Source: Euglena gracilis (Eukaryota; Euglenida; Euglenophyceae; Euglenales). Taken from it: DNA of 64,000 nucleotides. The stretch lies in NCBI GenBank assembly GCA_039621445.1, contig CP154956.1, forward strand, positions 54,602,251-54,666,250. Reading direction: 5' to 3'. This document shows positions 22,011 to 34,564 of this stretch, in pieces (position 1 is the stretch's first letter; each line of letters opens with the position of its first letter). The position numbers and the translations under genes are program-made. The notes under the pieces were generated by a model, which did no database searches, was not told the origin of the DNA, and worked only from the letters and a program-made list of their open reading frames with translations.

Positions 22011-25000
22011 GCACAGGGACAGACCTGTCTGTTTTTTTTTTTGCCAAAGGGCGATGATCAAGAAAGTGTGTTTTCAGCCAAATTTCGCCATAAGGACCCA
22101 CTCTGTTGCCGCAGGCGGTTCTGCCTGCAGACATAGCCTGTGCCATAGGTTATTTTTGGCCTCGTGGAACTGCCAAACAGAGCTGTTTTTGGGGTAAGGG
22201 AAATCACAATTTCAAAATAATGTTAGAATTTATTTTTTCAGGCTTGTGGTGTTCCTGCATTCGTCACACAATACAGTGACTTGGACGGTTACTTGAGAAA
22301 CATCCAGGTTTGCAACATGGCATGTGTCTTCAGTCGTTGCGGAGCGATCATTTAGAAGTCCCCTAGTGCACAATCGGCGGGCCTCCGGCGGTGGGGGGGG
22401 CATTTGGACCATCCAGTTGTTCCCCCTGGACTTCCCTCACACAGAATCCTCCTACACCCCAGAAAATGAAAACACACACACGCGCGCGCACACACCAAAA
22501 AGGTTGTGGGTTATGTTGCCAAATGGCTCAGTCTTTGGTTCATAAGGGGTGCACATGTGTCTGCACCACCACGGTTGGTGGTGGTGCAGGGCAGGATGAA
22601 GCCGTTGATGAGTTGAGCTCTTATTGAAAGAGCAGAGAATGTGAAATCTCGGAATGGAAAGATATGCATTGGGCCTACACACCAGACTCACCCGGAAACA
22701 CGTGGCTTCATTTTTGGCCTTCAGCCATTGCTTTCAATTTTCTCTTTTTTTTCCTTTCAATTCTCCATTTTCTCGATGTTTGACAAACCCCAAAACAGAA
22801 GCCAGAAACGGTAGTTTTAAATGGGCAGTAACTCTCTTCAGGCGACCACAGGATATGACAGGGGATTCCAGGGGCTCCACTCGCCCTCATTGCCATTCCT
22901 TTGACTCCCACCATTTTTGAAGTATATTTTGGGACAAAAAAAATCACACCAAATTGGTCAAACCAGTCTGATCCGGTTAGACCAGGCATTATTTTTTTAA
23001 GGCGAGATTTCTCAAAAAATTTTAAGGCGTTTTTTAAGGTTTTTTAAGGTTTTTTAAGGCATTTTGAGGATTTTAAAAAAATTTAAGGTTTTTTAAGTCA
23101 TTTTTTTCCTCAGCTAAAATGTCAGACCCCGAAGATGACCCGATGGCCTCAGACTCCTCTGTGGCTTCGGAACGTCCAAGGAAGAAGCCTAGGGCGAAGC
23201 ATGGGGATCAGGGCGGTCAATGAGGACAGTCATTGTCAACAGGCAAGCGAATGTCCTGAATAGGGTCAGAAATTTAAAGTAATTGCAATGGAAAAAAAAT
23301 GGATGGTTTCGAGTTCTGGGTCGGCAATGTTACGTGGTTGCCAGAAATTGTATATGCCCCGTTATTTGAAACCCTTCTGCAAGTTTGTCCGCCTAAAAAA
23401 TCACCCAGGCATTCCAAATTTGAGGTTTTACTTTTTTTGGTCTTTTTTGATCATCCATGCAATTAATCTTTGCTTTTGCAGTGCTCATTTTGTTGCAAGT
23501 CATCTGAATGGTTGGGGTGCACTATTTTTTAACCCTCTTCTTACAACCCCCATCCAAATACACCCACTTTTTATCCCATGTGCCAAGCCACCAAACCTGT
23601 TTTTAAACCCCTCCCAAATGAGACAGTGAATGTGCCAAAGTCTTCCTGAGGAAAGGAACACTGAACTTTATGGAATTGTGTTCTGGTTTGTGACCACACA
23701 TGCATCTTGTTCAGGTGAATTTTCAAGGTAAAGGGTTTGGGTTTTCAGATGTGCATGTAGAGTTTTGGGAGTGTAGAATTATGTTTTTATTTTTCCCCAA
23801 ATGCAATTTCGTTTGATCAATTCTGAGATCTTGCAGGACAATAAACACAAGGGAGAAATTGATGGTGACAGGCGCAATGTTTTTTAACCCCAAAATCTGT
23901 CAAAATGCTCGTTTTTCATGCATTTTTCTTTGGCTTTTGAGACCAAAATTGGCATAAAAAAACGTTGAAAACCACATTCCCCGATCGGCGCCAATTGGTA
24001 GAGGAAATTTTTTCCAGTCAGGGTCCCTGGGATCCCCCCCCCCGGGGTCCAGCTAGTGACTTTCTGGCCGTAGTTAGAGAGGACGACGAGAGTCCTTAAG
24101 TTGAGACCTGGCTGGAGTCCTGCTGACTCCCGTTGTGAACCACCTGGTCCGCTTGCCTGGACTAGTTTGAGATTGGGAAGGATCAGAAATGTGGGGGAAA
24201 AAAACTTCGCAGAACGGCTTCTTTTTCATAGGAATCCCCCAGTGGGAGTGGTCTGGGCCAGGCCCCACTGCCTGGGGTGTCCCAGACCCCAGCTTTGGGT
24301 TTGGCGAAGCGCCAGAATTTTTTTGGGAAATGCTGTGAAACGGCCCATTTTTGGGGGGGGATAGTCTCCCACTGGGCTTAGGAGAGGAACTGGGGGGGGG
24401 CATGCCATTGCTTAAGTGTGTCCGACCCCCCCCCCCGGGGGGTGACTGACTGAGTGACTGACTGGTTTTTTTTTAAGCGAGCAGCGGAGATAAATATATT
24501 TATTCTTTAGAACACCCCTGAAATTGTATGTTCAGGATTTGAAAGACGATTTCTCCTAATTCATATCCTCTGCCCATTTCAGTTCTTACGACTAGCTTTC
24601 CAGCCGACCTTCAAACTGCACTCATGCGTACAGACCGGCCCACGCGAGATTACCACTCGATGGACAATGGGCATGAAGGTGTCATTCCACTGCTCCAATT
24701 TTTTTTTTAGCTTTCCTAGTTCTTATTTCTGTTTAGTTTGGTGACCCGGGGGGTGCCCCCCCCCCCCCCCGAGGGTTGAGGTGAATGTTCGACATAAGGT
24801 GCGACATCTTCAGATGCCACCCCCCCTTGACCCCTACCCACCTGCCAAGGGGGTCCGGATTGACCCCAGGGAGGAACCTGGGAAAAAAACTCAACAGTCG
24901 AAATAATTTTTGGAACCCAAAATTGACCCCCGGCAATAAGTCCTCCGGGTCCCCCCCCCCGGGGTGGGTGGATAGGTAGTTGGGTGCTGGACCCCCCCTC

Positions 25001-25106
25001 CAGGTCTCTGTTTCCTGCCAGATTCAAATTTTCATTTTGGAGAGCCGTTGGCAGTTTGGTTCTCAGGCCTGGGAAGATATGTTTTGATTTTATGCATTTG
25101 TATGTG

Positions 25107-25148
<42 letters not shown>

Positions 25149-28100
25149 ACTGTGTGTATGTGTTTGTGTGTGTGTGTGCGTTCATGTGCGCATGCGCGCG
25201 TACAATTTAGTGCCTGACAGGGAAGGATGGATAAGTTCATCATGAGAAGATTATTTTTGTGACCAGGAAACATGCATCTGAATTGATGAGGAGAGATCAT
25301 CACACTCAAAGGTCAGATTTCTTTGCATTCTTTTCATTTAACACCATGCCTTAGGCATGGATTCTGCCCTGGCAGCCTGAACTACTTTTCACGGGCAGAA
25401 CGTACATGACAGTGAGGTGTGCAGTGTCACCACCCAAATTTTGATCCTCCTGTATGAGTTGTCTTTGCCATTTGGGTGGCGGAATTCTAGCTGGCAGTGA
25501 ACCAAGTGAGCATTGGTAGTTTAACAGGGAAAAGGAGGAGGGCCCAACCAAGCACCTTCGACGATGTAGACGCTGCACGGCGATGCATGACAATTCAGGA
25601 CGATGCAGGAATTTTGGACGCCAAAGGTGGGGTTCCGATGCAGGGCAATGCGGGCATTTTTTTTTGGTTGATGTTCGACATTTCTCAGTCATTTTTGGCT
25701 GCATTTAGAGAATTTTGACATTTTTGGCCATTTTTTGTCATTTCCGCCCCCATTTTTTGCTCATTTTTGACCTTTTTAAAAAAAAAATGTATTTTGGCTG
25801 TTTTTTTTGCCCATTTTTGGCAATTTCGTCTTTTTTTTGCTGTTTTTGAGACATTTTTTTTGGTTTTCCTTGGCCATTTTTTGGCCGTTTTGAGCCCTTT
25901 CTTTTGTATTTGTTGTTGTTGATGTTGTTGTTAACTATTGTTGTTTTTTTGCCTGTTTTTTTGTCTTTTTGGTCCATTTTGACCTTTTTTTTTACCATTT
26001 TGCGCCAGGATGCAGGGATGCTGGCACTTCAGCAGCAGGGATGCGGTGGTGATATTGGAGTGGATGTGGGGATGCGGGTACTGGAGCTGATGCGGGCATG
26101 CGACTATTCGAGGATGTGGCTACTGGAGTGGTGTGGCGACTGGAGCTGGGGTGCGGCCAATGGAGATGTGGGGATGCGGGTGCCGCTACTGGAGCGGATG
26201 TGATGATGCGGGTGAGGCTTCTGGAGCGGATGCGGGGATGTGGGTATTGGAGGAAAGGAGCGGATGCGGGCATGAGGCTACTGAAGCAGATGCAGGGATG
26301 CGTGGATGCGACTATTGGAGGCTCCTTCAATCGGGAATAGGGAGCAGCAAAGAGACCAAAAATTGACCCGCAGCAGCAAAAGTGGCTTGTGGCCAAAAGT
26401 GGTAAAAACCAGCCAGAAGTGGGCCAAACATGACTATAATTGGCAAAAGCAGCCAACGGTGGTCAAAGGGCCAACGGTGGCTTAGAAGGGACAAACGACA
26501 AACGTGGCCAAAAGCAATCAAAATCAAAAGCAGAAGGGGCACCATTGACACTATTGAGGACCTCAAAGGCAATGCGGAAAGGTGATGCAGGTCGATGTGG
26601 GACCCAAAAAAGTGGGTGACCAAAGGTGCTTGGTCCCGACAACCCCCCCCCCCTCCAGGACGGTGGCCCCAGGAAACGGAAATTTTTATTCCCCAGCGCT
26701 TTGGCTGGGAAGACCATGTTTTTTGATTCTTTTTGGCGATTAATTGTGCAAAGACACCTGAAAACATGAGTTTTGGGCACCCTTTGAAGCCCCGTATAAT
26801 ATTCTCCAGCATTTTGCGCCTAGGGGGAGGATTGACCGGGGGGGGGGGGGGTCCAGGACCACTCCCTACTGCTTTTCGACCCACATAATTCCGTGAAAAT
26901 GGGCGACCCCCAACAGATGGTTTTCATAATTGGTTGCTCCCTGTGCATTGTGCATAACAATCAACGGTATTCAAAACGATTGACAAAATCAACGGTGAGG
27001 GCTGCGTGGCGGTGTGGTGAAAGGAGGACATTGAGGGTGTTTTTTTTTGTGCGCAGTGAAGAATTTTTGCAAAGGTTTTGGAGAGCGAGGGTTTTGACTT
27101 TTTGACCAAAGCCCCTTGGTTATCAGTTTTGCGGCACCCGGATGACGCTCTCGCTTGCAGCCCAGTGAAGGTCGCCCAATGTGACTAGTTTCTGATAAAA
27201 ATGATGAATTACCTGACATTGAATGAAGATGAATGATTTCATATTGCCCTTCATCAGGACACTCCATTTGATAAACATGAGTGCAAATTAATCACCGTAT
27301 CGGCAAGTTTTTTTTTTTGCAGCATGATTCTAAAATTACAAATCTTTGCAGAGTTTCAGCATTTATTTCTTTACGTGCTGTTTTTCTTTCAGTCCTGTTA
27401 CAAATAAGTTTGATTCGCATCGTGACGAGTGGGACAGTGTCCAAAACAACGCCTACCTCAGCTTGGAGGCAGTGCAGGACCTGATGCAACAGCTCTTCCG
27501 GGTCTATGCCACTCCAGATTTGAAGACCCCTGATTATGAGGTTTGAAGATTGGGTTGTATTTTATGTCTTTTGTCTATTTCTCATGGGTGCTGTCTTTTT
27601 TATTGCCTTGAAATCATTTCTTCTCTGTTCACGGTTCTATTCACAGTTCTCTTCAAAGCAGATTTCTGGCAAACGTGATGCAAAGCCCCGCAAAAACAAC
27701 AACGCCCAAATAAAAAAATGCTTTCCCGTGCTTTTTTTTGCTCGTTGGGGTCAGCTTTTCGAGGACTCGTTCACTCAAAAAAGAAAATAGGCACAAAAAT
27801 CATGATTTTTGTTCAAACAGCACAACACTGATTCCAAATTGGTTGGAAGGCACTTTCGGGGGGGGGGGGGGTTGGAATGGGTAGTGCTAGAGCAAACCTT
27901 TGGCATCGAGGGCCCCCAATTACCATTTTCAAAGGAAATTTGCTTGACCTGGCTGACCCCCGTGGGGTGCCCCCCCCCCCCCCGTGATCTGGCTCCGCCC
28001 CAGACCCCCTTTCACATTAATCAAATAATTCGAATAAAAGGGAAGGCCTCAAAGACATTGTATGCCGTAAGTGCGACATGTGAAGTGTCTCTTCAGGCGT

Positions 28101-28321
28101 AAACCGAATTGCTCGACCCCCCTTTCCTTCATCGTTTGATTTTCTTTCTAACGAAACATCCAGTTCAAGAGTTCCAGCCAGCGGCATCCGCCTAAAACAA
28201 CAGATTTTGGCCAGCCTGCAGAGGTCCCTTCACGGGCATGGTAGTCAGCGAAAGCCGCACAATAAGATGTTCAGCAAATGATATACCTCCCACTGCATAA
28301 TATGGTGTGGCATGCAAGCAA

Positions 28322-28366
<45 letters not shown>

Positions 28367-31300
28367 GCTTCAAAAGCAGCAATTGACCTCAGCATCGCGG
28401 TGTCGCCATGCAGCAGTAAACCCGCCCCCCCCAATAGAAGTGCGGGGCCGCTACAAGCGCAGGGTCCAAATAAAAGTGCATCCCCCGCCGTCCAAGAGGG
28501 CGGTCCACTACAAGCGCACCCCCCATTTTGATGAGATTTTTAAAGGAAATCAACAAAAAAAGGGCAGGAAGGGTCCAAATAGAAGCACCCCCCCCCCCGC
28601 CACCAGAGGCGGCAGTCCGCTATAAGCGCACCCGTGCTTCTATTAGGGAGGGGGGGGTTTAAGCAATGCGGCAGCAATCTCATCGTAGGGCGTCAACATA
28701 AAGGCCCCCTGCAAGGTGCCGCCCATCAGGGTGTTACTTAGCGACTTAGTTACCTAGTTACTTAGTTATGTAGTGACTGGTCATTGAGGTTGGTGTGGGT
28801 GGTGTGGGATACCCCCTCCAAATGAAGAGAGAGGGTTTGGGTTGCAGCCACCCCTTTTAATAGAAGCCCCTCAACTCTCTTGCATCCCATATGTTCTGAC
28901 GGCTCTCAGAAGGGCTTGGCTGTAACCAGAGGAAGTTGATCTCAACTGTACCTCGGGAGGGGGGTCCACCTCACAGCCAAGGAACAGGAAAATTGTTTTT
29001 TAAAAGCGCCCAAGGTGCTCATAACCTGAAAAAAACCTTAAAACGCCTTGAACCTTACAAAATCATTCTGGCGAAATTTTTGTCCACCCACGCAAAAATG
29101 AAGTCACAAAATCTCGGCAAGCACAAGCCAAAATCCGGGGGGGGGAAATCATTTCTGGTGTCGCTGGAAAATTGTGAATCCGCCCAAACTCGAAAAATTT
29201 TCGATTTTTTGATTTTGGATTTTGCACCCCATTCAACAGGATGGCCCTTGGACCGCCCTTGGAAATAATGCTTGGAAATAGTAACGTTTTAAAACGCTTA
29301 AAGAAACTGAAACACCCTTAAAAATGCTTTTAAAATTTTTTTTGAAAAGTTGCCTCAAAAATAATGCCTGGCCAGGAAATATGGGTGGGCGGGATAACAG
29401 GCTGCTGGCTGACCCCCGCGGAGTTGGAACCAGGCCAACTCCGCCTGGTTCAAACCAGGCCCAGGCTGGTTCCGTTACCATCCAGCCACATTTTGAGCTG
29501 GGCTGGAAGGAGATTGGACTTTGCCAATGGAAGGCCCAAGATTGCAGTCCCAAGGCTGCACAGGAAGTCCAGGAGGGACCACCAGTCCACCAGGGACCCT
29601 GCTTGTTTTGCAGTTTTGTTGTTCTCATAAGTGTTGGCTGACCTGAGGGCAGCCGTCGCCGCTGTTTACAGCCGGTTGCGGAATGAATGTGTATCCGGGA
29701 TCAAAATAATTGCCACGCTTCTCAACTCTAACCGGTCAATTATCTCTAAATAACTGCCAATTTTCTCCAAATAATTGCCAATTTTATGCAAATAACTGCC
29801 AATTTTGTGAAAATATTTGCCAATTTTCTCATGAAAAAATGCCCACATGACAATGTGTTTGCCAGACAAGTTTCTGTTTCACAAGTGTCTCCTTTCTCCG
29901 CAGATTTCTGATCCGAATACCATGCACCCCGAGCTATCCCCCCCTGAGCTATTCCCAGGGACGGGAATAACTCACTGTCATAGCACTTTCTATGAAGAAG
30001 GTTCCGAAAAAAGTGTTCAAAAATTGACGTTTTTTTGGACGTTTTCACGAATTCCTTTTTGGCAAATGTGCTGCGAACATCCAAAAAAGTTGCCAAAAAT
30101 TACCTTTTTTTTTACTGCCCGAGGTTCGGGAATGGGAACACCTTGGGGGGCCCAGGCCCCCCAGGTGTTCCCCCCCCACTGTTCCCATATTGGGCCGTAA
30201 AGGGTCCGGGGACCAGAATGGCTCGGGGGGGGGGGGGAAGCATGGTGACGCTCGTCATGGGTACAATGTGTTGGTCAGGGATTTGCTTACTCTTGTGACG
30301 GGGCTGTCAGGTGACTTTCTTTGACTGGGGTGTACCCCCCGCGACCCCCCCCGCGACCCACACATGGAGGGTTTCCGCATCCCAATGGGAGCCAAAAAAT
30401 GGCACCTAATTAGGAATTGGCACCCAAATTTGGATCAAAATTGCCAAAAATGTGTGATAAATTCCAAATTGGATCTATTTTTGGATCCAAAAGTTTTAAA
30501 AATAGGTCACATGTGACGTTGTATGTGAGCTCACACTGGTCACACATGACCAGTCAAAACTGCCACGTTCTCCCCGCGACCCCCCGCGACCCCCCCCCCC
30601 CCCCCGCGACCCGTACACCCCCTTGGGGGTGGTGCGGGTCATGGGGGGGGGTCACGGGAAGGGTCATGGGGGTCACGGGGGAACACCACATTTTCGGTGG
30701 TTGAATTAGGAATCGCCAAGCCCAAAATTTTGGAAGAATTTTCCATAAATTCGGAATCCCCACACTTGAAATTAGGGCTTTGGCACCAAATTAGGAGGAG
30801 GAATCCACCTGCAAATATCATCAAATTTTGCATCGCTGGCCCAAAAAAAAATTGCGGAAAATTGGCCAAAAGGGGCCGCAGGTCGGGTCACAGGGGGGGG
30901 GGGTCACGGGAGGTCACAGGAACACCCCCCTGTCCACCCCAATGCCCTTTTTTCTTTTCAAAATTGGTGTAGTACTGCTGGTGACCCTAAGTTTATCGGA
31001 TAACCTGAAGTGGGATTCTCGTCACATGGAAAGGGTTCGTGCCATGTGGTGTCCCGGCAGTTACGCTGTTCCAATTTGGAAAGCAAGTTGGATTTATGGC
31101 TGGCACAGCAGAAACGATGCAGGCCGTGAACGTTGCCAATGCATCTGCGACTAGTATTGCTGCCGCACTCCCTCCATTTTGGTAGATCCCATCTGATCTT
31201 TCAAACGAATTGTATGGGTAATTTGGTGGGACCTCAAATAGCATTGTGAATTTTTCTGCGGCCAGTGTTCCCTCCAACCGGGATGGTGCGTTTCTTTCTC

Positions 31301-34300
31301 GGGTCCGGCATTTTATTGTGAGACAAGTGGCAATTGCTTTTGAGAAAATTGTGGTCGCGTTTTGAGACAATTTTGAGAGAATTTTGAGACGGGTGGCCAT
31401 TCATTTCGAGACCGACGGCAGTTTACGGTGAGACGGGTGGCAGTTCATCATGAGACCGTGAGCCGTTAATTTTGCAACCGGCTGTAATAATTTTTCGCAG
31501 GTTTTGCGGCGAACTGCTTCGTATGAGGTTCGCCAATACAAACCGTACATTGTGGCAGAGACAAGCATGGGCGTCGGGGCTGGAATTGCTTCTGGTTCTG
31601 GTTTCAACACATTGGCTGGATACATATTCGGTGGAAATACTTCTAAGAAAAGGTATTCCCTCGATGAGTCAAACAATTTTTTGTGTGCAGGTGCTTTTCC
31701 ACTTTTCCAACGGCAGTCAATGTTTCTCTCACAAGACCAGCCAGTCATTAATCAGCCCACCCTCCTCCCCGCCCCAGAAGAGGGAAATCCCTTATAGATC
31801 TGATGATTTTCCCCCTCATGAATTGGCGCATTTTGTTCTTGGCATTTCGCTTGGTGTGGCAGTTTGTCTTAAGGATTGGCCGGTCACCCAAAAGCACAAA
31901 CCACCTGTCTTGTCTGGGTGACATGGTTTGCGTTCATTTTTATTTTAAAATGAAGACCAAAACTGTTTCTGTTTTCGATTTCATATGAGTTTTCAACCAT
32001 TTTTTGTAAAGTTGATGAAAGTTTGATGTAAAGTTGATTTGATGTAAAGTTGATGGAAAGTTGTACACTGAGAGAAGATTAATTAAAAATTTTCATTGTG
32101 GTGGTGATTGTTACCCACCTGGAAAAGGTCTGATACAAAGTATGCTGAAATAAGAATTCTACAGTTTTTTTTTAACTCCAGCAATATTCTCAGTGGTGTT
32201 AAAACTTTTTTATATCTGTTGCGATATGGCAAATTCTTGGAAGGTCATTTTTTGTGGTTAGAAATTGAAACCCGAACCCCATTCGTAATCCTCGGCTTAT
32301 AGGTGAGAGGGGTTTGAAACGTTCATTTGTTTCCAAAGAACAGAAAGGGGTGGAAGGTCTGGGTTTGGTGGCTCGATCCAGGATTACAGGCAGGAAGAGG
32401 TTTGCATGCTGGGGGAGGGGATCGTGCTCTTATCTGCTGTGTCATAAAATCATTTTTGCACAGAGAGAGGAAGGCAGGGGTTTTGATAGTCATCTTTCTT
32501 GCGTATTTCAACAAAAGAAAAATTTACCCAAATGCAGTTATTTTTTTTTGAAACAGCATGCTGATATGAGCTTTTGCCAATGCAGCAGGATCGTTTGGAT
32601 GTAATTTTGCTGCCACCACCTTTCAGCAAGTCCCAGTTTTGTATTTGCTGATTTGTCGGGTGATTATTCCTCTCAAATGTGGAGATCTGGTTAGTTGGAT
32701 AGATCGTTCAGAGATTTCAAATCGATGCATTGTTCATTGATACATTGTTCAAATCGATGGATTTTTGCATGATTCATGCATTCATGAATGGATCATTCAT
32801 TTTTAATTTGTTATGTTTTCCCCATCTCTTGTTGTTTGCGCATTCCATCTCATTTCAGCATGAATATGACGACACCAGTCTACACCACATCCTTGAGTTC
32901 CCAGCCCAGCTGTCATTTCTTTTTCCTGTCCAGTAGACCACAGCCTTCATACATGCATGCATGCATGCACGAGATCCTTAACCATTTTCACTGCTTTGGG
33001 TTTGCATCCATCTTTCTGAAAATTTTCCCCTCCTGGACTGCGGCCCCCCACCTGCCCTTATATTGAACCCTGGGCCTGACCCCCCCCCAAATTCCAGGGG
33101 CTCCAGTTATAAGCCAATATTGCCTTTGGTGTCTTCGGTTCAGGAATCCTTCTCTGCACAGTGCTGGTATAGTTTGGTTCAGGTGGGTGGGTGGGTGGGC
33201 GGGTGGCGTTGGGGAGGTCCCACCACTCCCCCCCTACCAGGCTTTGCTGTAAAACCCTTGGGTCAGCCGAGTCAGTTACCTCTGTTTTTTTTGAGCGAAG
33301 TGTTCATAATTATTGGTCGCAAAGGCTCTCCCCACCCAAATTCAGCTTTTAGCAGCCGATCTCGCACTTCATATTATATTTTTTTGTGTTCTTTTTGCGC
33401 AGTTGCATGAAAATCAGTGTTTTTGGGAGGGATTCAGGGTCCTGGTTTTTGAACTGTTAATTGCACACCAGCCCTCTGCGTGTGGATTTTCACCATTTTC
33501 TGGGGAAAGGCCAAAATTTGATGTATATGGCCCTCTGAAACCATGCTTCTTTTTAAGGACGTTTGCAACCCCCATGGAGGGTGCTATGGGCAGCCAAGGG
33601 AGTCAGGCACTCTTCCACCCTTCCCGGGTCAGGTTTTGGGGTAGGTGGTGCTACAGCCCCCCTCCCCCGGAAGGCACCAGGGCCCCGAAAATGGCTATTT
33701 TCAAGATAGAATTTGCTTGGTCGGCAGGCACTGAGCGCAAAACCGACCCCCCCCCCCCAGGGGGTGTGTGCCGACCCATGGCACATGGAGACTCTGGGGG
33801 TGGTTGAATAAAGCCTGGCTGTGCCCCCTGATCTCTGCTCCCCCCATTTCACAATTATTTTATTATTTATTGTCCATCTTACCTCCAGGTATGTTGTACA
33901 GAGCCTTGGCAGATGTGGGGGGAGCCCATACCTTCTGCACAGGCTTGTGCTTGGTCAGGTGCCTACGCCACGGGGGGTGGGTGGGTGCTAGGGGCAGGCA
34001 CCCTACAGCACCCCATCCCCCCCCCGGGGGTAGGGTATTTGGGGTGCCTGCCCATAGCAGGCACCCCCAAATACCTCCACTCTGACCCCGGTGCCGAAGG
34101 CGCCGGGGGCTCGGAAAAGGCCATTTTCAATGAAAATTTTCTGGCTCCTCCCACCCACCCCCCGGGGGGGGTGTGCCTCTAGGGGCAGGCACCCTAGAGC
34201 ACCCCCCCCTTCCCCCCCGCTGGTCGGTAAGCACAAGCCTGCTTCCGCACCCCTTGTCTAAGACGTGGTGATATTCGAGGGATGTGCCGTTGACACAGGG

Positions 34301-34533
34301 ATGTGTCAACAAAGATGGTGGATTTGGACAAGAGGGGGGAAGGTACATACGCACATGTATGCATACATACAGGCAGGCAGGCAGGCAGACAGGCAGGTCG
34401 GCAGGCAGGCAGGCAGATAGACAGAGAGACAGACAGACAGACAGAAATGCAGGGCGGGCAGACAGACACAAAGACAGTCAGAAAGACAGACAGACAGTCA
34501 GACATTCAGATAGACAGACAGACAAACAGACAA

Positions 34534-34564
<31 letters not shown>

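Noticed and set aside
31000-31190. Frame with KQVGFMAGTAETMQAVNVAN-like content in a SOUL-gene intron
   Set aside because: Reasonable composition but no consistent splice sites or phase with neighbouring exons and no recognised family.
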